Source: Sva-07 sp041685755 (GTDB lineage Bacteria > Actinomycetota > Acidimicrobiia > Acidimicrobiales > Ilumatobacteraceae). From it: a stretch of DNA of 63,291 nucleotides. The notes beneath the pieces were generated by a model. It saw only the letters and a list, made by a program, of their open reading frames with translations. It had not been told where the DNA came from and did not search any database. This document shows, piece after piece, positions 26,153 to 35,006 of the stretch (position 1 is the stretch's first letter; the number at the start of each line of letters is the position of its first letter). The stretch is taken from contig JAWLFC010000006.1 in assembly GCA_041685755.1 (NCBI GenBank), forward strand, positions 1-63,291, read 5' to 3'. A program made the position numbers and the translations under genes.

Positions 26153-28819
26153 TCACATCGAGCGGGCGGCGTTGTCGAAGCGGGTGTACTGGCCGAGGAA
26201 GACGAGGCGCTTGGTGCCGATGGGGCCGGAGCGGTGCTTCGACACGATCACCTCGGCGGAACCCTTGTCGGGCGATTCCGGGTTGTACACCTCGTCGCGG
26301 TAGAGGAACATCACGACGTCGGCGTCCTGCTCCAGCGAGCCCGACTCACGCAGGTCCGCGAGCATCGGCCGCTTGTCGGACCGCGCCTCGAGGTTTCGGC
26401 TGAGCTGGCTGAGCGCCACGATCGGCACCTCGAGCTCGCGGGCGAGCACCTTCAGGTTCCGGCTGATCTCGCTCACTTCGAGCTGGCGGTTCTCGGATCG
26501 CCCGCTGCCGCTCATCAGCTGCAGGTAGTCGATCATGATCAGCGCCAGCCCGCCGTGCTGGGCCTTGATGCGCCGCGCTTTCGCCCGGATCTCCATCACG
26601 GTCACCTGTGGGTTGTCGTCGAGGAACAGCGGGACCTCGAGTCGCCCGACGGCGAGGCCGATCTTCGACCAGTCGCTCTCGCTCAGCTTGCCGGTACGCA
26701 ACTTGGTCGAGTCGACCTTGGCCTCACTGGACAGGATGCGCTGGGTGAGCTCGGAGTGGCCCATCTCGAGTGAGAACACGAGCACCGGCTTGGCGGCGTG
26801 CTTCGCGATGTGGGTCGCCATGCCCAACCCGAAACTGGTGTTGTGCAGGAAGAAGTCGGCCGCAACGAAGTTGTGGAGCGTGGGCACGGTGAAGTCGATC
26901 ACCTGCTCGTCGCCGGCGGGTTCGATCGCCGTGACCCGCTCCCAGATCACATCGGGCGACGCCCACCAACGCAACTGATCGTCGTCGAGCGCCTCGGCCA
27001 ACTCGGCCACGGTGGACCGTCGAAGCTTGCCGCCTCGTGCGGCATGCAAATTGTGCGAAGCCGGGTGACCGAGGCTGCGGTTGATGTCAGCCCACGAACG
27101 ATCGCCCTTCGCCTTGTCGATGTCGTCCCACACCGCCGCCGGGACATGGTCCGGCGCCTCGTCGTTGCGAAGCACCGACGCTGCTCTGCTGCGGACTGCG
27201 GCCAACGCGACATCCTTGCCGAGGATCCCGATCTCGTCACAGAACGCCAGCAACGACGCCGCGTCCATGATCTCGACCTCGAATGCCAGGCGGCGCGCAC
27301 CGCGGTATGCCACTCGTCGCTCTCGCAATTTCACGCGGACGCCGAATCGACGCAGGAGATGGGCGACGTCGTCGACCAGGCCCCTCGACACCGACGAGTA
27401 TCCGATGCGGGCGTAGCCAGCTGTCGCGACCCACGCTGTGCCGTCAGTCGCGAAAAGTCGATTGAGGAAGCGGGCCATGGCGGGACGCGACATCCGGAAG
27501 ACCGAGGCCGGCACTCTCTTGTCGTGTGCTCCTACCCCCCACACATCGTGTCGGCGGAGCATCTCCGTGACGGGATTGGGGAGCCCGCCTCGATACCCGG
27601 CCGAGAACCGCCAGGTGTCCGCATTCCCCGCACGTCCCGCGTGACGAATCGAGGTGCCCAAGACCTCGGCCGCTGCCGCCGCGACGTCACGGACCTCGTC
27701 GAGTTCGGTGGTGAACGTGGCACTCGGTTGCCCCGGAGCGACGCAGCCGTCGCCGAGCACGATCGCGAGAACGTCGATCTCGGCCTCGGGGAGGTCGTCG
27801 TCACCGAAGACACCCACTGCGCTCGGAACCGCGACCTCGTCACCGACGGAGATCTCGTCGAGACGCCGCCAACCTCGCGACGTGAGGAACGGGTGCGACG
27901 CAGTGACCGTCACCTGGCGACCCGATCGAGTGGCCAAACGGAACACTGGTTTGATGCCGTCGTCGAGACAGGCGCCCACCTGTGCTCGTTCGATGCGCCC
28001 AGCTGCACCGATCGACTGCACCTCCATCACGCCCCGCCGAGCAGCTCGATCCATCATCTCCCGAGCCGTCACGACCTCAGCTGTTTCGAGATCGACCATC
28101 GGGGTGTACCACGCGACGCACTTCCCCATCGCCGGTCTCGCACCGACGATGTTCAACGTGCTGGGTTGCAGGCCCGAGAGGAGTTCGTCGAGGTCGTCGT
28201 AGCCGGTCGCCGCGCCGGTGATCGTGTCGCCGCGCTCGTAGTTCTCCTCGAGCTGGTCCATCGTCTCGTTGAGGAGTTCCTGGATCTGGCGCGTCGAGTC
28301 GACCACGCGGTCCTCGGCCACCTCGAACATCTTCGATTCGGCGAGGTCGACGGCCTTGGTCACGTCGTCGGGTTCGCTGAACGCGAGGTCGGTGATCTCG
28401 CCGGCGGTGTGGATCAACCGGCGCAGCAGCGCCGTGTCCATCACGATGCGGGCGTAGTGCTCGGCACCCGACACCGACGGCGTCGCGTTCTGCAACTCGT
28501 TGAGCCGTTCGATGCCGCCGACCTCGTCGAGCAGACCGTGGCGGCGCAACTCGTCGGCGACGGTCACCACGTCGACGGGTCCCGACGACGAATACAGCGA
28601 ACGGATCGAGTCGAAGATGTGTTGGTGCGCTGGGCTGTAGAAGTCCCGGACGTTCAGGCCCGCTTCACCGACGACACCGATGGCATCGCGCGACAGCAAG
28701 AGGGCGCCGAGCACCGATTCCTCGGCCTGGAGGTTGTGTGGAGGAACCCGACCACCACGGCTTGTAGCAGTGCCACTGCGCTCTGTGTATCCGGCTCCGA
28801 GTTCTCGATCGATCGACAT
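26153..28819 (-). CDS. dnaB: Replicative DNA helicase DnaB with in-frame intein
   Basis: 888 residues before splicing. Extein 1 (1-233) has the N-terminal DnaB domain from VPPHNLQAEESVLGALL, the linker, and the start of the RecA-like domain up to GARPAMGK (226-233). An intein (234-660) interrupts the Walker A motif between Lys and Thr. Extein 2 resumes TSFGLGMATHIA and carries Walker B LIMIDYLQLM, the ADLRESGSLEQDADVVMFLYR segment and the arginine finger region. The spliced protein would be 461 residues, normal for DnaB. It unwinds DNA at the fork. Downstream of rplI with its own 201-base leader containing DnaA-box-like sites. Confidence 0.96.
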   Translation of the reverse strand: MSIDRELGAGYTERSGTATSRGGRVPPHNLQAEESVLGALLLSRDAIGVVGEAGLNVRDFYSPAHQHIFDSIRSLYSSSGPVDVVTVADELRRHGLLDEVGGIERLNELQNATPSVSGAEHYARIVMDTALLRRLIHTAGEITDLAFSEPDDVTKAVDLAESKMFEVAEDRVVDSTRQIQELLNETMDQLEENYERGDTITGAATGYDDLDELLSGLQPSTLNIVGARPAMGKCVAWYTPMVDLETAEVVTAREMMDRAARRGVMEVQSIGAAGRIERAQVGACLDDGIKPVFRLATRSGRQVTVTASHPFLTSRGWRRLDEISVGDEVAVPSAVGVFGDDDLPEAEIDVLAIVLGDGCVAPGQPSATFTTELDEVRDVAAAAAEVLGTSIRHAGRAGNADTWRFSAGYRGGLPNPVTEMLRRHDVWGVGAHDKRVPASVFRMSRPAMARFLNRLFATDGTAWVATAGYARIGYSSVSRGLVDDVAHLLRRFGVRVKLRERRVAYRGARRLAFEVEIMDAASLLAFCDEIGILGKDVALAAVRSRAASVLRNDEAPDHVPAAVWDDIDKAKGDRSWADINRSLGHPASHNLHAARGGKLRRSTVAELAEALDDDQLRWWASPDVIWERVTAIEPAGDEQVIDFTVPTLHNFVAADFFLHNTSFGLGMATHIAKHAAKPVLVFSLEMGHSELTQRILSSEAKVDSTKLRTGKLSESDWSKIGLAVGRLEVPLFLDDNPQVTVMEIRAKARRIKAQHGGLALIMIDYLQLMSGSGRSENRQLEVSEISRNLKVLARELEVPIVALSQLSRNLEARSDKRPMLADLRESGSLEQDADVVMFLYRDEVYNPESPDKGSAEVIVSKHRSGPIGTKRLVFLGQYTRFDNAARSM
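26840..28120 (-). other. DnaB intein with LAGLIDADG endonuclease, P-loop insertion
   Basis: 427 residues. It begins with Cys (CVAWYTPMVDLETAEVV), has the block B TxxH motif TASHPFLTSRGW, ends FFLHN, and is followed by Thr as the +1 nucleophile, so all splicing residues are present. Between the splicing halves are two LAGLIDADG-type helices, VLAIVLGDGC (350-359) and FLNRLFATDG (451-460), each keeping the acidic residue. The homing endonuclease is therefore probably active or recently active. Confidence 0.92.
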
Positions 28820-28892
28820 GAGGACCCCACTCTTCCAGGGGTTTGCTGTGCGATGGAAGAGGCACAACCCTGGGTCTTGCCTGTTGACTATC

Positions 28893-28935
28893 TGTGGACA
28901 ACCGCTCGCACCTGTGGAGCGAGCGCTGTGGATGA
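28893..28935. promoter_or_regulatory. Two DnaA-box-like sites upstream of dnaB
   Basis: TGTGGACAA at 28893-28901 is the complement of TTGTCCACA, the actinobacterial DnaA box. TGTGGATGA at 28927-28935 is the complement of TCATCCACA, one change from the TTATCCACA form. Both point the same way in the dnaB leader, so DnaA could regulate helicase expression. Confidence 0.5.
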
Positions 28936-29020
28936 ACCTGTGGGCAGGCGCGACGGGTCACCGGGTCGAACCCCGTGAAACATCGCCTGCGAGACGGCGG
29001 CATCGGCCGCCGGGTCGAGC

Positions 29021-29470
29021 TCAGTCGTCGGTCGCGACGACGTCGATCGTGATCGGGAACGAGACGTCGCTGTGCAGCGACGCCGTCACCGTGTGCTGGC
29101 CGAGTGTCTTGACCACCTCGACGTGGACCTGGCGACGGTCGATCTCGATGTCGGTCTGCTCCTGCACGGCAGCGACGACGTCGGCCGCGGTGACCGAGCC
29201 GAAGAGCTTGCCTTCCGGTCCGGCCTTGGCGGCAACGGTGATCACCTTGGGCACCAACGTGCTGGCGATCGTGGTGGCCGCGTCGCGGGCGCTGGAGTCG
29301 CGCTGGTCGCGAGCCTGACGCATGCGGTTGGCCTGCTCGACGGCTCCCTCCGACGCCGTGATGGCGTGGCCCTTGGGGAGCAGGAAGTTCCGCGCATGGC
29401 CGTCGGCCACGTCGACGATGTCGCCGCGCTTGCCCAGACCGTCGAGATCGGAACGCAAGATGACCTTCAT
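29021..29470 (-). CDS. rplI: Large-subunit ribosomal protein bL9
   Basis: 149 residues. MKVILRSDLDGLGKRGDIVDV and the GHARNFLLPKGHAI motif are the L9 N-domain signature, followed by a central helix and a C-domain with GKLFGSVTAADV. bL9 binds 23S rRNA at the L1 stalk base. Last of the ribosomal genes in the rpsF-ssb-rpsR-rplI operon, 3 bases after rpsR, and followed by dnaB. Confidence 0.97.
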   Translation of the reverse strand: MKVILRSDLDGLGKRGDIVDVADGHARNFLLPKGHAITASEGAVEQANRMRQARDQRDSSARDAATTIASTLVPKVITVAAKAGPEGKLFGSVTAADVVAAVQEQTDIEIDRRQVHVEVVKTLGQHTVTASLHSDVSFPITIDVVATDD

Positions 29471-29473
29471 CGC

Positions 29474-29899
29474 TCAGACCTCCTCGTTCTCGACGAGCTC
29501 GTCGCCGGTGTCCGCGGCCTCGTCCGTCACGCCGACGTCGAGCGTCGTGTCGTCGGCGTTCTCGTTCGGATTCGTGTCGCGGTCGCGTCCGCCTTCACGC
29601 CCGCCGTCGCGGCCACGGCCGCCGGTGCGGGTGGAGGCAACTCGCTTGGCGTACGGGAGCAGCGCCATCTCTCGCGCCACCTTGACGGCGTTGGCGACCT
29701 CACGCTGCTGCTGCAGGGTGTTGCCGGCCACCCGACGGTTCTTGATCTTGGCGCGGTCGCTCATGAAGCGCTGCAGCAGATCGACGTCTTTGTAGTCGAT
29801 GTACTCGACCTTGTCGATCACCAGCACGCTGGTCTTCTTCTTGAACTTGCGCGGGTTCAGATCCCGGGCGCTGCGCGCCTTGTTCTTCTTGCTTGCCAT
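29474..29899 (-). CDS. rpsR: Small-subunit ribosomal protein bS18 with long acidic tail
   Basis: 141 residues, whereas bS18 is normally 75-85. Residues 1-88 are standard (KKKTSVLVIDKVEYIDYKD, LLQRFMSDRAKIKNRRVAG, AREMALLPY). The remaining 50 are Arg/Gly-rich (GGRGRDGGREGG) and then strongly acidic (NENADDTTLDVG to ELVENEEV). bS18 pairs with bS6 on the 30S platform. The tail keeps codon usage and frame, so it is unlikely to be an error; its function is unknown. Confidence 0.95.
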   Translation of the reverse strand: MASKKNKARSARDLNPRKFKKKTSVLVIDKVEYIDYKDVDLLQRFMSDRAKIKNRRVAGNTLQQQREVANAVKVAREMALLPYAKRVASTRTGGRGRDGGREGGRDRDTNPNENADDTTLDVGVTDEAADTGDELVENEEV

Positions 29900-29938
29900 G
29901 ATGATTCCTGATGGTTCCTTGCGATTCGTCGGACGGGG

Positions 29939-30388
29939 TCAGAACGGCTCTTCGTCGCCGTACACGGGGTCGGGGGCGCGGCCTCCGCCGCCACCACCAC
30001 CGCCGCCACCGCCACCCGATGGTGCGGCGTCGCGGCTGATGCGCTCGACCTGCGCCTGCGCCCAACGCAGGCTCGGGCCGGCCTCGTCGGCGACGATCTC
30101 GACGATCGAGCGATTCTCGCCTTCCTTGGTCTGGTACTCGCGCTGCTGCAGCCGCCCGGTGACGATGACTCGTGCGCCCTTGTTGAGCGACGCGGCCAGG
30201 TTCTCACCGAGGTCGCCCCACGCCGTGATGTTGAAGAAGCTGGTCTGCTCCTGCCATTCGCCGTTCTGCTGGTAGCGACGATTGACGGCGAGTCCGAAGC
30301 TCGCAACACCTCGGCCACCGGTCGTGTACCGCAATTCGGGATCGCGGGTGAGGTTGCCGACGACCGTGACGCTGTTTTCCGATGCCAT
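29939..30388 (-). CDS. ssb: Single-stranded DNA-binding protein
   Basis: 149 residues. The OB fold spans 1-110 (VTVVGNLTRDPELRYT, FFNITAWGDLGENLAASL, GARVIVTGRLQQREYQT), then comes a pure glycine run of 12 and an acidic C-terminal tip ending DEEPF, the part that recruits partner proteins. It protects single strands at the fork. In the rpsF-ssb-rpsR operon, 28 bases after rpsF. Confidence 0.97.
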   Translation of the reverse strand: MASENSVTVVGNLTRDPELRYTTGGRGVASFGLAVNRRYQQNGEWQEQTSFFNITAWGDLGENLAASLNKGARVIVTGRLQQREYQTKEGENRSIVEIVADEAGPSLRWAQAQVERISRDAAPSGGGGGGGGGGGGRAPDPVYGDEEPF

Positions 30389-30416
30389 GTGATTCCCCTT
30401 CGGTGGCGACTGCCGC

Positions 30417-30749
30417 TCAGGCGGCGTTGACTGCCATGCCGCGACGCTCGGCCTCGGCCTCGGGCAGACGGATGAGCTTGTGGCGGACGATGTCGTCCGC
30501 GAGGCGGAGCGTGCGCTCGAGTTCGTCGAGCGAACCAGCCGGTGCGACCAGCTCGGCGACCATGTAGTAGCCGGACGGCTTCTTGTTGATCGGGTAGGCG
30601 AACTGCCGTTTGCCCCACCAGTCGATCTTGCCGTGCAGTTCGCCGCCGGCAGCGGCGACGCCCTCGGCGACCGTCTTCATCCAGGCCTGCGCCTTGGGGT
30701 CATCGACGTCGCCGTCGATGATGATCATCAATTCGTATGCACGCGTCAT
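30417..30749 (-). CDS. rpsF: Small-subunit ribosomal protein bS6
   Basis: 110 residues. YELMIIIDGDVDD, then KIDWWGKRQFAYPINKKPSGYYMVAEL, is the S6 pattern; it ends with a short tail after the RHKLIRL strand. A strong GGAGG ribosome-binding site lies 8 bases before the ATG. First gene of the operon; a TAGGGT -10 candidate (30843-30848, minus strand) gives a leader of about 90 bases, which could hold autoregulatory structure as in other bS6-bS18 operons. Confidence 0.97.
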   Translation of the reverse strand: MTRAYELMIIIDGDVDDPKAQAWMKTVAEGVAAAGGELHGKIDWWGKRQFAYPINKKPSGYYMVAELVAPAGSLDELERTLRLADDIVRHKLIRLPEAEAERRGMAVNAA

Positions 30750-30946
30750 GCGTGGTTCCTCCCTTCGGATCCCCCACGAGCGACCGATGACGACGCCGTG
30801 GCGGGAGCCCCGGTGTGGGGCAGGGCCAATATGGACGGGCCAACCCTATCGGCCGGGATCGTGGATGTGTTCGCCATGGAGACGATCGTCGCAGGGGGGT
30901 GTCACGCAGTTGCCGTGGAGTGACCGACGATGCGCCGGGGGTGTCG

Positions 30947-31561
30947 TCACGGGCCGGCCGGGCACCGGTCGGCTTCGGTGCCGTCGACCAGCTCCAGACG
31001 GGCGCCCGGCCCGACGCCGAGATCGCCGAGGTCTCCCTGGAACACCTCGAGCGCCAGCTCGTACTGCACCCCTGGGGAGTACAGCGGACATCCGCCGTCG
31101 GGGACCTCGAGGCACGGTTCCATGTCGGTCGACGCGGCGTACTCCCCGCTCGGCGCGAACCAGGCGATCGACAACGGCGTCGGAGTGTTCAACATGAAGA
31201 AGCTGTTGGTGACGGGCTCGTCGAAGCGGAACACCATCGCCTCGGCGGCGCCGAGATCGGTGACCCCCATCAGGCCGCGCCCGCGCTCCTCGGCGGTGTC
31301 GGCCAGCCAGACGCACACCTCGCAGACCTCTCCGTCGGCATCGGTGATCCGGGCGGTGATCGTCGTGAAGCCGTCGGGCTGCACTCCCTCCGCCGCCGTC
31401 GGCGGCGACGTGTCGGGCGGGACCATCGCAGACGTCACGGGAGCAGCGGCATCGGACGGGGCCACGACGGTCGCTTCACGGCCGTCACCGTCGGCGGTGC
31501 ACGCCCACGACGCCACTGCGCAGACGCCGACGCACCACACGCGACGCCCCACCGAACTCAT
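30947..31561 (-). CDS. Secreted DUF192-domain protein
   Basis: 204 residues. A signal-like N-terminus (RRVWCVGVCAVASWACTADG) precedes a Thr/Pro/Ala linker and a DUF192 domain with VWLADTAEERGRGLMGVTDLG, AMVFRFDEPVTNSFFMLNTPTPLSIAWF and GVQYELALEVFQGDLGDLGV. DUF192 proteins are small extracytoplasmic proteins of unknown activity. The signal peptide may end at ASWAC, but the Trp makes a poor lipobox, so lipidation is uncertain. Confidence 0.85.
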   Translation of the reverse strand: MSSVGRRVWCVGVCAVASWACTADGDGREATVVAPSDAAAPVTSAMVPPDTSPPTAAEGVQPDGFTTITARITDADGEVCEVCVWLADTAEERGRGLMGVTDLGAAEAMVFRFDEPVTNSFFMLNTPTPLSIAWFAPSGEYAASTDMEPCLEVPDGGCPLYSPGVQYELALEVFQGDLGDLGVGPGARLELVDGTEADRCPAGP

Positions 31562-31574
31562 GCGACGATGATGG

Positions 31575-31970
31575 CTACGAGCGCCCGCCGACGGGGATCA
31601 CCCGCAGCAGATGGTTCCAGCGGCACTCGACGCACGCCTCGACGACGTAGGCGCTCAGCTCCTCGGGACGGTCGTTGAGCTGACGCATCTCCTTGGCCGT
31701 CGACACGCAGCGACCCTGCGCCGACAGCCGGGGTCCGAACACGTAGGTGACCAGCTTGAGGTCGGCCTCCTCGCAGATCGGACAGCACGTCGCCGTCTGC
31801 GTCCCGACGTTGCGAGCGGCACGGATCAACTCCGGATGGGCGTCGCACACCTGATCGAGGGGAACCCGGCCCTTCTTCACCTGGGCGATCAGCATGCGCC
31901 GGGCGAGACGATGGTCGATGAGGCCGCGCGAACCGTCGGACCCGCGAAGTGCCCCGACGGTGAACGCCAT
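31575..31970 (-). CDS. DUF5318-family protein
   Basis: 131 residues. It shows GLIDHRLARRMLIAQVKKG, then a treble-clef-like CCPICEEADLKLVTYVFG and a second CVECRW pair, so it could bind zinc through four cysteines. This looks like the actinobacterial DUF5318 family, which in Mycobacterium lies near the rpsF-ssb-rpsR region, as here. Function unknown. TAGTGT 8 bases before the ATG supports the start. Confidence 0.78.
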   Translation of the reverse strand: MAFTVGALRGSDGSRGLIDHRLARRMLIAQVKKGRVPLDQVCDAHPELIRAARNVGTQTATCCPICEEADLKLVTYVFGPRLSAQGRCVSTAKEMRQLNDRPEELSAYVVEACVECRWNHLLRVIPVGGRS

Positions 31971-32071
31971 GGCGGGGCACACTACCCGCCCTCCGGTCGT
32001 CGCGTCACCGACGGCTCGATCGGGCGACCCGATCCCCGACGCGTCCGACCGCGTCGGGCACACTGGATGCC

Positions 32072-32641
32072 GTGGTCGCCAACATCACCTTCGGGCCCGG
32101 GCCCGCCAACGACGACGAGTTGCGCCTGTGCGGCGACGTCAGCGAGGGCCGCCGCGCCGTGGAACTCGGCATCTCACCGTGGTTCAACTCCGTCGCCTTC
32201 GCACGCGCCGGAGCCAAGTCGATCGCAGTCGACACCGACGGCGCCCGGATCGCCACCACCCGCGAGCGCGCCGGCGAGGCCGACGTACGTGTCCAGTGCA
32301 TCCAGACCGACCTCGCCGACCTCGGCGACATCGCATCGGCGTCGTGCGAGGTCGTCCTCGCCGCCCACACGCTCGACGACGTCGACGACCTCGGCCGACT
32401 CCTGCGCCAGGTGCACCGGATCCTCAAGCCGAGCATGCCACTCGTCATCTCGATGCCACACCCGTTCGCCGCCGTCGACACCGACCACCCCTACGGCACG
32501 ACGGGACGCACGATCGGGGCCTGGTTCACGGCGCTGAACCGGTCGAACTTCCGCGTCGACCAACTCTTCGAACTCGGTGCCTCGCCCTCGACGCCGGCAC
32601 CGGTCACGCTCGTCCTGCGCGCCCGCAAGGAAGGCTCCTGA
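32072..32641 (+). CDS. Class I SAM-dependent methyltransferase-like protein
   Basis: 189 residues. It starts from a GTG (NITFGPGPANDDELRLCGDV) and has a Rossmann pattern with AVDTDGARIATTRERA, IQTDLADL and SCEVVLAAHTLDDVDDLGRLLRQVHRILKP. The glycine-rich motif I is missing (LGISPWFNSVAFARAG instead), so SAM binding may be altered. CACACT lies 7 bases before the start. Target unknown. Confidence 0.78.
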   Translation: MVANITFGPGPANDDELRLCGDVSEGRRAVELGISPWFNSVAFARAGAKSIAVDTDGARIATTRERAGEADVRVQCIQTDLADLGDIASASCEVVLAAHTLDDVDDLGRLLRQVHRILKPSMPLVISMPHPFAAVDTDHPYGTTGRTIGAWFTALNRSNFRVDQLFELGASPSTPAPVTLVLRARKEGS

Positions 32642-32668
32642 CGTCGGCCTCCGGGTTGCTGGCGACGC

Positions 32669-34978
32669 TCAGACCTCGGCGCGTTCGGTGGCCGTGATCC
32701 CGGCGGGCCGAGGACGACCGAACAGGTACCCCTGACCCTTGTCGCACCCCAGTTCGCGCAGGCGGTTGAGCTGCAGCGGGGTCTCGACACCCTCGGCGAC
32801 CACGGTCAGGCCGAGCGAGTGACCGAGGCGCACGACCGCCTCGACGATCGAGGTGTCGTCGGACTCCAAGCCCAGACCGGTCACGAACGACCGGTCGATC
32901 TTGATCGCCTCGACCGGGAACCGCTTCAGGTACGTGAGCGAGGAGTACCCGGTGCCGAAGTCGTCGACCGACAGGTGCAGGCCCAGGCCACGCAGGTCCC
33001 GTAGCGCGTTGCCGGCGGCCTTGGTGTCGGCCATCAGCGCGGTCTCGGTGATCTCCAGCCACAGCGATCCGGCGTCGATCCCGGTCTCACCGAGGGCGTC
33101 GTACACGAGGTCGAGGAACGTGCCGTCGATCAGCTGCTGGGTGGCGACGTTGACCGACAGCGAGCAGTCGGCGAACCGCAGCCCGGTCGCCCGCCAGTGG
33201 GCGAGCTGCGCCAGTGAATCGCGCAGGACGCGCCCGCCGAGTTCGATCATCAGCCCGGCTTCCTCGGCCGCCGGCAGGAACTGCGACGGCACCAGGAGGC
33301 CACGGTCGGGGTGCAACCAGCGCGCCAGCACCTCGAAGCCGACCACCTGTCCACCTGCGAGATCGACGATCGGCTGGAAGTACGGCACGACCTCGCCGCG
33401 CTCCACACCGCGGCGCAGTTCACTCGAGGTCTTCAGCGCCGCCATCGACGCCCGGCGCGTCTCCTCGGTGAACGCCTCGACCCGGTCGCGGCCGGCATCC
33501 TTCGCCCGGTACATCGCGGCGTCGGCATCACGGAGCAACTCGTCGGCGCTGAGCCCGATCGCACTGTTGACGGCGAACCCGATGCTCGCGGTGGTCACCA
33601 ACTCGTGACCGTCGACCACGACGGGACGCTGCACGGCACGGCGCAGGCGCTCGGCGACCGTGGCCGGATCGGCACCACCGTCGAGGAACACGACGAACTC
33701 GTCCCCGCCGAAGCGGGCCAGTCCGTCCTCGTCGCGCATGACGTCGCGCAGCCGACGGGCCACCTCGCGCAGCAGTTCGTCACCCACGCCGTGGCCGAGG
33801 CTGTCGTTGACCACCTTGAAGTTGTCGAGGTCGATGAAGAGCACCGACACCTGTCCCGGGGCCGCCCCGGCGAGCAGCGCGTCGAGGCGTTCGACGAGCG
33901 CCGTCCGGTTCGGCAGCTCGGTCAGGCCGTCGTGACTCGCGGCGTGGCTCAGCCGCTCGGCCGCCATCCGTTGGTCGGTCACGTCCTCGATGTGGGTGAT
34001 CGCGAGCGCCACCCCCTCGTCCTCGGTCACCGACACCCTCGTGCGTGCCCACACGAATTCTCCGTCGCTGCGGACGTAGCGCTGCTCCAGCAGGTAGGTG
34101 TCGGCGATGCCCAGTTCCAGGCGGGCGCGCTGCGTCGCCGCGGCCCGGAGATCGTCGGGGTGGGTGATCTCGCGAATACCCATGCCGATCAACGAGCCGA
34201 GCGGCCGGTCGAGCATCTCGGCCAACGAGGCGTTGGCATCGACGATCCGGCTGTCGTCGAGGCGCACCAGTGCCATGCCGGTCGGCGCCGAGTGGAACGC
34301 CTGCTGGAAGCGTCGCCGCGCCTGTTCGAGCGCAACGGTGCTGCGAGCGCGGTCGGTGACGTCGCGCAGCAGCACCACGAGACCGCCGGTTCCGTTCCCG
34401 CCCTCGAGGCTCCCGGAGGCCATCGCCGGTCGGTGCAACGATGCCTCGACGAGGTGGGGCTCGCCGACGGCGTCGACCAGCTCGAACAACACGTGGTTGC
34501 CGACCGGCCCCGTCACGTCGAGCGGCTCGTCACGCGTCTCGTCGAAGTGCCACCGCTCGGTGACGACCTCCCGATCGGAATCGCCGATCATCTCGAGGAA
34601 CGCCCGGCCGACCAGTTCGTCGACCGTTCGCCCGGTCAACAGCGCCGCCCGCTGGTTCGCCGATTCGATCACCCCGTGCTCGTCGAGACCCATCACCGCG
34701 TCGGGGAGGTCGTCGAGCAGCCGGCGGACCTCGGCCTGGGTGCGTACGAGCTCGTCGATCGCCCGTTGGAACCGGCGACCGATCCGCCGCGACTCGAACA
34801 CCGTGGCGGCGACCGCGACCACGGCCAGCACACCGATGCCGACGATGGCGACGACCGCGCCGAGGTCGGGGTCCGGACCGGCCCGCAGCACGGCCAGCGC
34901 CACGAGCGTCACCGAGACGGCCACGATCGGGACGATCAACCACCACCCGCGAAGGGTCTGCTCACTGCGAGAGTTCAC
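32669..34978 (-). CDS. Membrane PAS-GGDEF-EAL cyclic-di-GMP protein
   Basis: 769 residues. Two N-terminal membrane helices (about 12-31 and 40-62), a PAS domain (LLDDLPDAVMGLDEHGVIESANQ), a second PAS/PAC (FHSAPTGMALVRLDDSRIVDAN), GGDEF (ARFGGDEFVVF, intact), then EAL with EVL in place of EAL but the catalytic Glu retained, plus SVDDFGTGYSSL and VAEGVETPLQL. Both making and breaking c-di-GMP are possible. The GTG start is supported by TACCGT 6 bases upstream. Confidence 0.93.
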   Translation of the reverse strand: MNSRSEQTLRGWWLIVPIVAVSVTLVALAVLRAGPDPDLGAVVAIVGIGVLAVVAVAATVFESRRIGRRFQRAIDELVRTQAEVRRLLDDLPDAVMGLDEHGVIESANQRAALLTGRTVDELVGRAFLEMIGDSDREVVTERWHFDETRDEPLDVTGPVGNHVLFELVDAVGEPHLVEASLHRPAMASGSLEGGNGTGGLVVLLRDVTDRARSTVALEQARRRFQQAFHSAPTGMALVRLDDSRIVDANASLAEMLDRPLGSLIGMGIREITHPDDLRAAATQRARLELGIADTYLLEQRYVRSDGEFVWARTRVSVTEDEGVALAITHIEDVTDQRMAAERLSHAASHDGLTELPNRTALVERLDALLAGAAPGQVSVLFIDLDNFKVVNDSLGHGVGDELLREVARRLRDVMRDEDGLARFGGDEFVVFLDGGADPATVAERLRRAVQRPVVVDGHELVTTASIGFAVNSAIGLSADELLRDADAAMYRAKDAGRDRVEAFTEETRRASMAALKTSSELRRGVERGEVVPYFQPIVDLAGGQVVGFEVLARWLHPDRGLLVPSQFLPAAEEAGLMIELGGRVLRDSLAQLAHWRATGLRFADCSLSVNVATQQLIDGTFLDLVYDALGETGIDAGSLWLEITETALMADTKAAGNALRDLRGLGLHLSVDDFGTGYSSLTYLKRFPVEAIKIDRSFVTGLGLESDDTSIVEAVVRLGHSLGLTVVAEGVETPLQLNRLRELGCDKGQGYLFGRPRPAGITATERAEV

Positions 34979-35006
34979 CGCCCAACGGTACGACGAGGGG
35001 GCGAGT

